Source of the DNA: an uncultured Woeseiaceae bacterium
GTDB lineage: Bacteria > Pseudomonadota > Gammaproteobacteria > Steroidobacterales > Woeseiaceae
DNA length: 64,000 nt
Assembly (NCBI GenBank): GCA_947259285.1
Contig: CAMYMR010000001.1
Coordinates: 41,310-105,309 of the forward strand
Reading direction: 5' to 3'
Shown here: positions 1-7,191 of the stretch, piece by piece
How the letters are laid out: each line of letters begins with the position of its first letter
Numbering within the stretch: the first letter of the stretch is position 1
Translations under genes and position numbers: made by a program
Notes under the pieces: generated by a model
What the model saw: the letters and a program-made list of their open reading frames with translations, nothing else
The model's database searches: none
What the model was told of the DNA's origin: nothing

Positions 1-951
1 GGTGTGCTCGTTAACCGCATTTGATACAGCATTGATCAGGTCACCCGGTTCCGTCAGAAACGGCTCGCCCGACAGGTGCCAGTTGAGTTCATAGACAATG
101 TCATGTGCATCGAAGACGCTTTCGACCTTCTCCCGCAACGACTCGTGCGTCCACTCAGTTGAATAACGGAAGTTAAAGCGGGCGCTCAACTCCGCCGGGG
201 TAACGTTCGGCGCTCCGACACCCGCCCTGATATCGACGACCTGGAAGCTGGTGGGCGGGAAATGCTGGTTACCCTCGTCCCATTGGATACCGTGCAGTTC
301 GGCCAGGATGGGCGCAAACCGCCGGATCGGGTTGTCCGCGTGTTGCGGGAACGCCACGTGCCCCTGTACCCCGCGCACGGTCAACATGCCGCTTAGAGAT
401 CCACGACGGCCGATGCGCACCATATCGCCGATTCGGTGCTGACTGGAGGGCTCTCCGAGGACGCACCAGTCAATGCGCTCTCCGCGCTCGGTCAAGGCCT
501 GCATCACCTTTAGCGTGCCGTCGCGCGCGCGGCCTTCCTCATCGCTGGTTATCAACAGCGCCAGACTGCCATTGTGGTCCGAATGTTCTGTAAGAAATGT
601 CTCGAGAGCGACGATCATGGCGGCAAGTCCGCTTTTCATGTCCGCGGCGCCCCGCCCGTACAGGCGATCGCCGACGAAGGTCGGTTCGAACGGCCGACTG
701 CTCCATTGGTTTTCGTCGCCGGGCGGAACGACATCGGTGTGGCCCGCAAAACACAGTACAGGTGATGCGCTGCCGCGACGCGCCCAAAGGTTGGTAACAT
801 CGTTAAACCGCAATGTTTCACACGTGAATCCGATATTGCGCAGGCGCTCGGACAGCAGCGCCTGGCAGCCGGCGTCATCGGGTGTAATCGACGGGCGCCG
901 AATCAGGTCACACAGGAGTTCGACAACAGGCGCTTTTATCGCGTCATTCAT
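1..951 (-). CDS. dapE: Succinyl-diaminopimelate desuccinylase DapE (3' end off the window)
   Basis: Zinc-dependent amidohydrolase that removes succinate from N-succinyl-LL-diaminopimelate in lysine and peptidoglycan precursor synthesis in the cytoplasm. Reading the minus strand from the ATG at 951 gives 317 uninterrupted codons to the window edge, so the C-terminus is missing (the family is about 375 residues). The M20 peptidase motifs are visible: GHTDVVP (His71, Asp73), the bridging Asp in GRGAADMKSG (Asp104), and the catalytic Glu in SDEEG (about residue 138). The ORF track misses it because no stop lies in the window. It is divergent from pstS. In other gammaproteobacteria it follows the YffB-like gene, which here lies about 5 kb away across the pst operon. 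Confidence 0.96.
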   Translation of the reverse strand, partial: MNDAIKAPVVELLCDLIRRPSITPDDAGCQALLSERLRNIGFTCETLRFNDVTNLWARRGSASPVLCFAGHTDVVPPGDENQWSSRPFEPTFVGDRLYGRGAADMKSGLAAMIVALETFLTEHSDHNGSLALLITSDEEGRARDGTLKVMQALTERGERIDWCVLGEPSSQHRIGDMVRIGRRGSLSGMLTVRGVQGHVAFPQHADNPIRRFAPILAELHGIQWDEGNQHFPPTSFQVVDIRAGVGAPNVTPAELSARFNFRYSTEWTHESLREKVESVFDAHDIVYELNWHLSGEPFLTEPGDLINAVSNAVNEHT

Positions 952-1037
952 GACTTAAGAATAAACCATAACTATATGAAAAATATATGGAATAACAAAA
1001 TTTTCACTTTTCAAGTAGCGCCGCTTTAGGCGTCCGA

Positions 1038-1071
1038 CTGCAACAATTCGGTAACAATTCAGGGCTAACAT
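1038..1071 (+). promoter_or_regulatory. Probable Pho box and -10 of the pst operon
   Basis: Two tandem 11-base units, CTGCAACAATT and CGGTAACAATT (1038-1059), match the PhoB pattern of a 7-base CTGTCAC-like half-site plus 4 AT-rich bases. A TAACAT hexamer (1066-1071) lies 10 bases after the 18-base box, the spacing known for PhoB-activated promoters where the box replaces the -35. It sits 36 bases before the pstS start. Recognition is by eye, and the half-sites are imperfect. Confidence 0.6.
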
Positions 1072-1106
1072 TTGCGCCAGTTCGTAAACCATTCGGAGAA
1101 CTCATC

Positions 1107-2255
1107 GTGAGCATCCAGAAGAAATCCATTGTCCTGCCACTGCTGGCGCTCGTAGCCCTTCAAGCCTGTGGCAAAGATGGCACCGACTCAAAGACTACTG
1201 CCGGCGACATGGCGCAGCCGGCCGCGGCCGAACAGTCTGAACCGAAAATGTCCGGAGGCGCGGTTGCTCAGTCCGGCCGAGATTACGTCTATATTGTCGG
1301 ATCGTCGACAGTCTATCCGTTCGCTACGGTTGTTGCCGAGCGATTTGGTCGCGGCAGCGAATTCAAAACGCCCAAGATTGAATCGACGGGTTCGGGCGGC
1401 GGCTTGAAGCTGTTTTGCGACGGAGTCGGTGTCGACCATCCTGACGTGACCAACTCGTCGAGAGCCATCAAGCAGTCCGAAGTCGACACTTGCGCCGAGA
1501 ACGGCGTTACGGAGATCGTGGAAGTCAAGATAGGCTACGATGGCATCGTTCTGGCAAATGCGCTCGCCGCTGACTCTGTCGAACTCAGCCGCGCCGACAT
1601 CTACCTGGCGCTGGCGAAGGAAGTTCCTGGCGAAGCAGAAGGCGAGTTGATCGAGAATCCGTTTGAAACCTGGTCAGACGTGAATCCCGCGCTGCCCGAT
1701 TCCCAAATCGAGGTTCTGGGCCCCCCGCCGACGTCCGGAACGCGGGATGCTTTCGTCGAACTGGCGATGGAAGGCGGTTGTAAGTCCGTCGATTGGATCG
1801 CCGCGCTTAAGAAGACCGACAAGAATCGTTACAAGGCTATTTGCCACACGATTCGCGAGGACGGCGCTTTCGTCGAAGCTGGCGAGAACGACAACCTGAT
1901 TGTGCAGAAGCTGGAAGCCAATCCGAACGCGTTCGGTATTTTCGGATTCAGTTTCCTCGACCAGAATAAAGAGAAGGTGAAAGGTGCGCTGGTTGACGGC
2001 GTGGCGCCGACTTTCGATGCGATCGCCGCAGGCGACTACCCGGTCTCCCGGCCCCTGTTCTTCTATGTGAAGAAGGCGCACGTGGATGTCATACCCGGTC
2101 TGCGCGGTTACCTACGTGAGTTCACGAGCGAACGAACCTGGGGCGAGGAAGGCTACCTTTCCGAGCGTGGCCTGATTCCGATGCCGGATAAGGAGCGCAG
2201 AGAAGTGGCTGCCGCCGTGCGTGACCTTACGCCACTGTCGATGGTGATCGAGTAA
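1107..2255 (+). CDS. pstS: Phosphate ABC transporter substrate-binding lipoprotein PstS
   Basis: High-affinity phosphate-binding component of the Pst importer. The 382-residue product starts at a GTG preceded by CGGAGAA. Its N-terminus is a lipoprotein signal: MSIQKK, a hydrophobic stretch, and the lipobox ALQAC with Cys21, so it is probably anchored to the inner or outer membrane rather than free. A low-complexity linker (residues 22-60) follows, then the phosphate-binding fold beginning IVGSSTVYPF (about residue 63) and the conserved STGSGGGLKLFC segment. It leads pstSCAB and is probably induced by phosphate limitation through the upstream Pho-box-like repeats. A strong hairpin separates it from pstC, which would allow more PstS than permease to be made. 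Confidence 0.95.
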   Translation: MSIQKKSIVLPLLALVALQACGKDGTDSKTTAGDMAQPAAAEQSEPKMSGGAVAQSGRDYVYIVGSSTVYPFATVVAERFGRGSEFKTPKIESTGSGGGLKLFCDGVGVDHPDVTNSSRAIKQSEVDTCAENGVTEIVEVKIGYDGIVLANALAADSVELSRADIYLALAKEVPGEAEGELIENPFETWSDVNPALPDSQIEVLGPPPTSGTRDAFVELAMEGGCKSVDWIAALKKTDKNRYKAICHTIREDGAFVEAGENDNLIVQKLEANPNAFGIFGFSFLDQNKEKVKGALVDGVAPTFDAIAAGDYPVSRPLFFYVKKAHVDVIPGLRGYLREFTSERTWGEEGYLSERGLIPMPDKERREVAAAVRDLTPLSMVIE

Positions 2256-2276
2256 TCCTGCCATAATCGAGACAGA

Positions 2277-2303
2277 CGCGGCGACCCTATAGGGGTCGCC
2301 GCG
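2277..2303 (+). terminator. Intercistronic hairpin between pstS and pstC
   Basis: The arms CGCGGCGACCC and GGGTCGCCGCG form a perfect 11-base-pair stem with a 5-base loop. Only a weak T-rich run follows, so it is more likely a partial terminator or an mRNA-stabilising structure than a full stop. That fits differential expression of an abundant binding protein and a scarcer permease. Confidence 0.55.
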
Positions 2304-2342
2304 GTCATTTGAGATGCGGTTGCGCTGCGATAGAAGAACCTT

Positions 2343-3731
2343 ATGCAAAGCACGACACTGATCCTGTTGCTTACCTTCATGGCGGTAGCGGCGTTCTACT
2401 TCGGGCGCAGGCGCTCGCTCGCGACGGTCGGCGGGCCGGGCCACAGGATGGATTTGCATTCCTTGCCGGGCTATTACGGTTACTACGTTGCCATCTGGTG
2501 TGCGCTGCCGGCTTTGTTGCTGCTCTCCGCCTGGTTATTCATGGAACCGAGACTGGTGGTAGCGCTGGTCGTGCAGGGGCTTCCGGAGTCGTATGCATCA
2601 TTGGCGTCCGGCGAGCTGGATCTGCTGGTTAACAACATTCAGAATCTCGCGTCCGGAGACGTTGTCAGTATTGAAGTCGATCCCGAACTGCAGGCGGCGG
2701 CAGCGATGTTCAACGACTACATCGGAAAGAGCCGCCAGATGCTGGCAGGACTCGCGCTGGGCGTTGCGGTCCTTGGGGGCGCGCTGGCATGGCGCCGGAT
2801 TCAACCGGACCTGCGCGCGCGTAACCGCGTAGAGAAAGTTATCCGCTTGCTGTTGATTGCTGCTTCGAGTATCGCGATCTTCACGACCATCGGTATCGTT
2901 TTATCGGTGCTCTTCGAGGCGATACTGTTCTTTCGCAAGGTACCCGTATCGGAGTTCCTGTTCGGCCTGACCTGGAGCCCGCAGACTGCCATACGGGCGG
3001 ACCAGGTCGGTTCCTCAGGCAGTTTCGGCGCGGTCCCGCTTTTCACCGGTACGTTGCTCATTACTGCGATCGCAATGTTCGTTGCGGTGCCGGTTGGTCT
3101 GATGACCGCCATTTACCTGGCCGAGTATTCATCATCTCGGGTGCGCGGAATTGCCAAGCCACTGCTGGAAGTGCTGGCCGGTATTCCGACAGTCGTATAT
3201 GGCTTCTTCGCCGCATTGACAGTTGCACCGTGGATTCGGCAGTTCGGTGAATCGGTGGGGCTCGCGGTTGCATCCGAGAGCGCATTAGCCGCCGGTGTGG
3301 TCATGGGCATCATGATTATTCCGCTTGTTTCCTCGTTGTCCGACGATGCGATCAACGCGGTGCCCGCCGCAATGCGCGACGGTGCACTGGGCCTCGGTTC
3401 GACACGTTCGGAGACGATGAAAAAGGTCATCCTGCCCGCGGCTCTGCCCGGAATCGTCGGCGGCATTCTGCTGGCGGTCTCGCGCGCGATCGGCGAAACG
3501 ATGATCGTGGTCATGGCCGCTGGTTTATCGGCGAATCTGACGGCCAACCCTTTCGAAGCGGTCACTACCGTGACCGTGCAGATTGTGACGCTGCTGGTTG
3601 GCGACCAGGAATTCGACAGTGCCAAAACGCTGGCCGCATTCGCCCTTGGATTGATGCTGTTCGTCGTTACCTTGTGCCTGAACGTCATTGGCCTGAGCGT
3701 CGTTCGCAAGTATCGCGAGCAGTATGAATAG
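2343..3731 (+). CDS. pstC: Phosphate ABC transporter permease PstC
   Basis: Inner-membrane permease that pairs with PstA to form the phosphate channel. At 462 residues it is well above the roughly 320 of E. coli PstC. The extra length lies at the N-terminus: two membrane segments (about 3-19 and 40-65), a predicted periplasmic stretch, and two further membrane segments before the MetI-type transport domain, which begins around residue 235. The cytoplasmic EAA loop that contacts PstB is visible at about residue 342 (MRDGALGLGSTRSETMKKV). Its stop lies 2 bases before the pstA start used here, indicating tight translational linkage. The long form is common in marine and environmental proteobacteria. 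Confidence 0.95.
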   Translation: MQSTTLILLLTFMAVAAFYFGRRRSLATVGGPGHRMDLHSLPGYYGYYVAIWCALPALLLLSAWLFMEPRLVVALVVQGLPESYASLASGELDLLVNNIQNLASGDVVSIEVDPELQAAAAMFNDYIGKSRQMLAGLALGVAVLGGALAWRRIQPDLRARNRVEKVIRLLLIAASSIAIFTTIGIVLSVLFEAILFFRKVPVSEFLFGLTWSPQTAIRADQVGSSGSFGAVPLFTGTLLITAIAMFVAVPVGLMTAIYLAEYSSSRVRGIAKPLLEVLAGIPTVVYGFFAALTVAPWIRQFGESVGLAVASESALAAGVVMGIMIIPLVSSLSDDAINAVPAAMRDGALGLGSTRSETMKKVILPAALPGIVGGILLAVSRAIGETMIVVMAAGLSANLTANPFEAVTTVTVQIVTLLVGDQEFDSAKTLAAFALGLMLFVVTLCLNVIGLSVVRKYREQYE

Positions 3732-3733
3732 CG

Positions 3734-5020
3734 GTGGCAGTCATGGGAAATAAACTGACAACCAGCGAAATCGTTGCGGCCGGTCTCGCCAGGCGCCGAC
3801 GCAAGGAGACGACGTTTCGCCTCCTAGGCATTCTTGCGACAGCGGTCGGTGTGCTATTTCTCGGTGTCTTCTTTGCAACCCTGATCGCCAAAGGCGCCAG
3901 TGCATTCAAGCAGACCTTCGTGCAACTCGAGATTACGCTGGATGCCGAGGTCATTGCGCCGGGTGGCGAAATAGATCTCGAGTACGCGGATTTCGACGGC
4001 CTCGTGCGTACTGCGCTGCGATCAAGGTTTCCGGACGCCAAGAGCCGTGCTGATCGTCGTGAACTGTATCGCCTCATCAGTGTCGGTGCGGGTTACCAGC
4101 TGCGCGATCTCGTCGCGTCCAATCCGGACCTAATCGGCGCCAAACAGTCGCTGTGGGTGCCCGCGTCTTCGGATGTCGATATGCTCCTCAAGGGCAATAT
4201 CGATGCGAGCGTCGAAGAAGCGCTGCGAACGATGTCCGATAAGCAGATCGCCTGGGTCGAATCGCTCGAAAATTCGGGTGAGATTCGCTCCGAATTCAAC
4301 GACGCTTTATTCGGTAATGGCGACTCGCGAGACCCGGAGCTGGCAGGAATCAAGGGTGCTGTTATGGGATCCTTTTACATGCTGCTGGTCACGATCGCTT
4401 TGTCGTTTCCGATCGGTGTGGCCGCCGCAATCTACCTGGAGGAATTTGCGCCGAAAAACCGCTGGTCGGACCTGATCGAGGTAAATATCAATAATCTCGC
4501 CGCAGTGCCGTCCATAGTCTTCGGCTTGCTCGGACTGGCCGTTTTCATCAACTGGATGTCATTGCCGCGGTCAGCGCCTGTGGTAGGCGGCCTGGTGCTA
4601 ACGCTTTTGACACTGCCAGTGATAATCATCGCGTCCCGGGCATCGATTCAGGCAGTTCCGCCGTCGATTCGCGAGGCCGCGTTGGGGCTTGGTGCCTCCA
4701 GCACCCAGGTCGTGTTTCATCACGTGCTGCCGCTGGCCATGCCCGGCATGCTGACGGGCGCGATTATCGGCATGAGTCGAGCACTCGGTGAGTCGGCTCC
4801 ACTGCTTATGATCGGCATGGTCGCGTTTATTGTTGATGTGCCTGGCGGATTCACCGATCCTGCGACGGCATTGCCCGTGCAGATATATCTCTGGGCCGAC
4901 AGTCCCGAGCGCGCATTTGCCGAGCGCACATCGGCGGCGATTATCGTGCTGCTGGGATTCCTGCTGCTGATGAACCTGGCTGCGGTAATCATCAGAAAAC
5001 GTATGGAGCGCAAATGGTAA
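3734..5020 (+). CDS. pstA: Phosphate ABC transporter permease PstA
   Basis: Second membrane subunit of the Pst importer. It has 428 residues against about 296 in E. coli. One membrane segment (about residues 30-52) is followed by a roughly 150-residue hydrophilic, probably periplasmic, insertion. The MetI-type permease domain then starts near residue 215 (VMGSFYMLLVTIALSF), with the EAA loop at about residue 309 (IREAALGLGASSTQVVF). The listed start is a GTG; an in-frame ATG three codons later is equally plausible. It follows pstC almost without a gap and is followed by pstB within 30 bases. Confidence 0.95.
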   Translation: MAVMGNKLTTSEIVAAGLARRRRKETTFRLLGILATAVGVLFLGVFFATLIAKGASAFKQTFVQLEITLDAEVIAPGGEIDLEYADFDGLVRTALRSRFPDAKSRADRRELYRLISVGAGYQLRDLVASNPDLIGAKQSLWVPASSDVDMLLKGNIDASVEEALRTMSDKQIAWVESLENSGEIRSEFNDALFGNGDSRDPELAGIKGAVMGSFYMLLVTIALSFPIGVAAAIYLEEFAPKNRWSDLIEVNINNLAAVPSIVFGLLGLAVFINWMSLPRSAPVVGGLVLTLLTLPVIIIASRASIQAVPPSIREAALGLGASSTQVVFHHVLPLAMPGMLTGAIIGMSRALGESAPLLMIGMVAFIVDVPGGFTDPATALPVQIYLWADSPERAFAERTSAAIIVLLGFLLLMNLAAVIIRKRMERKW

Positions 5021-5050
5021 GCGCAGTATTTGAGCTGTGAGGAAGCCTGT

Positions 5051-5974
5051 ATGACAATGCCTGTTATGACCGAGACGATCCCCGACAATTCGACCGCGCC
5101 AGAGGCGCCCGCCCCGAAGGCCGACAATCCTGATTCGGCCGGTCGAATGGGCCTCGATGAATTTTTGGAACAGGCAACCGACCTTACTGACGAGACGGTG
5201 GGAACGGTCACTTGTGATCATCCTTTCATGGTGGCCGACGACGTCAACGTCTACTACGGTGACAACCACGCGATAAAGCACGTCTCACTGGAAATCGGCA
5301 AGAAGGAAGTGATTGCTCTGATCGGTCCCTCAGGATGCGGCAAGTCGACCTTCCTGCGGTGTCTGAATCGCATGAACGACACGATCGAAACCGCTCGCGT
5401 TACCGGAACCATCACACTGGACGGCAAGGATATCTATCGCAAGGAGCAGGATCCTGTGGCGCTGCGTGCGCGGGTCGGCATGGTGTTCCAGAAGCCGAAC
5501 CCCTTCCCAAAGAGCATTTACGATAATGTTGCGTACGGACCCCGTATCCACGGGATTGCAGCGGACCGCGCCGAACTCGATGAAATTGTGCACACGAGCC
5601 TTGAACGGGCGGGGCTACTGAAGGAAGTCAAAGACCGTATGGATGAGCCAGGCACCAGCCTGTCCGGCGGTCAGCAACAGCGCCTTTGCATCGCACGGAC
5701 CATTGCCGTGAATCCCGAGGTTATTCTTATGGATGAGCCGTGCTCGGCGCTGGATCCGATCGCGACGGCGCGCATCGAAGACCTGATGGACGAGCTTTGC
5801 GAGGATTACGCGATAGTCATCGTCACGCACTCGATGCAACAGGCGGCACGTGTTTCCAAGCGCGTCGCCTACTTCCACCTGGGGTTGCTGGTTGAAGTGG
5901 ACAGTACCGACAGGATCTTTACCAATCCGCAGCACAAGCTGACCGAGGATTACATTACCGGCCGAATTGGCTAA
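5051..5974 (+). CDS. pstB: Phosphate ABC transporter ATP-binding protein PstB
   Basis: Cytoplasmic ATPase that powers phosphate import. I chose the ATG at 5051 because GAGGAAG lies just upstream; the ORF track's TTG at 5030 has no such site. The product is 307 residues. Walker A is GPSGCGKST (92-100), the signature is LSGGQQQR and Walker B is VILMDEP. The ATPase core begins only at about residue 60, so there is an unusual N-terminal extension of about 50 residues, rich in Pro, Ala, Asp and Glu (typical PstB is about 257). No phoU follows; the next gene is convergent. The phosphate-signalling partner, if present, must be encoded elsewhere. Confidence 0.95.
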   Translation: MTMPVMTETIPDNSTAPEAPAPKADNPDSAGRMGLDEFLEQATDLTDETVGTVTCDHPFMVADDVNVYYGDNHAIKHVSLEIGKKEVIALIGPSGCGKSTFLRCLNRMNDTIETARVTGTITLDGKDIYRKEQDPVALRARVGMVFQKPNPFPKSIYDNVAYGPRIHGIAADRAELDEIVHTSLERAGLLKEVKDRMDEPGTSLSGGQQQRLCIARTIAVNPEVILMDEPCSALDPIATARIEDLMDELCEDYAIVIVTHSMQQAARVSKRVAYFHLGLLVEVDSTDRIFTNPQHKLTEDYITGRIG

Positions 5975-5994
5975 GGGTAAGACGCGACGGCGCG

Positions 5995-6351
5995 CTACGA
6001 GGAGTTTTCGGACCAATACTCGGCGAAGCGCTTTTCCGAAAAACCGACTGCAAGGAAGCTGTCGGATTCGAGTACCGGGCGTTTCAGTAAAGTCGGGCGG
6101 TCAATAATCAATTCGAATGCCCGCTCTTTATCCATATCGTTACGGTCCACCTCGGGAATCTTGCGCCACGTCAGGCTGCGCCGATTCAAGAGCTTTTGCC
6201 AGTCGAGGCCGGTCGACCAGCGTTCCAGCATCTCGAGAGTGAGCCCATCCTCGCGAATATCATGAAAACGGAACTCGATGTCGTGCTCCGCGAGGTACTT
6301 GCGCGCCGTGCGGCACGTGTCGCAACTCATGATTCCGTAAACCGTCAGCAT
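5995..6351 (-). CDS. ArsC/Spx-family thioredoxin-fold protein, YffB-like
   Basis: A 118-residue thioredoxin-fold protein of the ArsC/Spx superfamily. The N-terminal motif SCDTC puts a CxxC pair at Cys10 and Cys13, followed by the RTARKYLAEHDIEFRFHDIREDG strand-helix pattern. The family resembles arsenate reductase, but the YffB branch has no established arsenate activity; a glutathione-linked role has been suggested. The stop lies 20 bases from the convergent pstB stop, and dapD ends 9 bases upstream, so it is probably the last gene of map-glnD-dapD. In E. coli and Pseudomonas this family sits directly before dapE. Family assignment is secure; function is not. Confidence 0.85.
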   Translation of the reverse strand: MLTVYGIMSCDTCRTARKYLAEHDIEFRFHDIREDGLTLEMLERWSTGLDWQKLLNRRSLTWRKIPEVDRNDMDKERAFELIIDRPTLLKRPVLESDSFLAVGFSEKRFAEYWSENSS

Positions 6352-6360
6352 CGTCGTTGC

Positions 6361-7179
6361 TTAATCCAGATTCCTCAATAGATCGTTCAACCCGGTTTTT
6401 GCCCGCGTCTTCTCGTCAACCTGCTTCACAATGACCGCGCAGTACAGTGAGTATTTTCCATCGTCTGACGGCAGGTTGCCAGCGACAACCACGGACCCTT
6501 CCGGAATTCTGCCGTAGCTGATTTCGCCGGTTCGTCGATCGTAGATGCGCGTGCTCTGGCCAATATACACGCCCATCGAAATGACGGACCCTTTTTCCAC
6601 CACGACGCCCTCGACGATCTCCGATCGGGCGCCGATAAAGCAGCCGTCCTCGATAATGGTCGGCCCGGCCTGGACGGGCTCCAGCACGCCGCCGATGCCC
6701 ACGCCGCCGGACAGGTGCACATTCTTGCCGATCTGTGCGCAGCTGCCAACGGTTGCCCATGTGTCCACCATCGTGCCGCTGTCGACGTAAGCGCCGATAT
6801 TCACGAAGCTCGGCATCAGCACGACATCCGGCGCGACATGAGCGCCCCGGCGAACGACCGCATCCGGTACGACGCGAACCCCGTCGGCGGCGAATTGTTC
6901 TGCCGTGTAGCCGGCGTACTTCAGCGGCACTTTGTCAAAGAACCGCGTGTGGCCGCTCTCGTGAATCCGGTTATCGGTTAGCGCGAAGCTCAGGAGTACC
7001 GCTTTTTTCAGCCACTGATTAACATGCCAGCCGTTTTCATTTGGCTCCGCAACCCGCGCCTCGCCGGAATCGAGCAGCTGGATCGCATCCTCCACAGCCG
7101 CCGCGACGGATGCTTTATCCTCAAATCCCTGTGCCCGATCGTCAAAAGCCCGGTCGATAATCTGCTCTAGTTTCTGCAT
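6361..7179 (-). CDS. dapD: Tetrahydrodipicolinate N-succinyltransferase DapD
   Basis: Transfers succinyl from succinyl-CoA to tetrahydrodipicolinate, the branch-committing step of the succinylase lysine/diaminopimelate pathway. The product is 272 residues, matching the family (274 in E. coli). An N-terminal helical domain precedes a left-handed beta-helix with hexapeptide repeats, for example [23 protein letters not shown] and the later [22 protein letters not shown]. It ends 9 bases before the YffB-like gene and begins 12 bases after glnD, in an apparent minus-strand operon. DapC, encoded between glnD and dapD in Pseudomonas, is absent here. Confidence 0.97.
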   Translation of the reverse strand: MQKLEQIIDRAFDDRAQGFEDKASVAAAVEDAIQLLDSGEARVAEPNENGWHVNQWLKKAVLLSFALTDNRIHESGHTRFFDKVPLKYAGYTAEQFAADGVRVVPDAVVRRGAHVAPDVVLMPSFVNIGAYVDSGTMVDTWATVGSCAQIGKNVHLSGGVGIGGVLEPVQAGPTIIEDGCFIGARSEIVEGVVVEKGSVISMGVYIGQSTRIYDRRTGEISYGRIPEGSVVVAGNLPSDDGKYSLYCAVIVKQVDEKTRAKTGLNDLLRNLD

Positions 7180-7191
7180 GGATCTTTCCCG

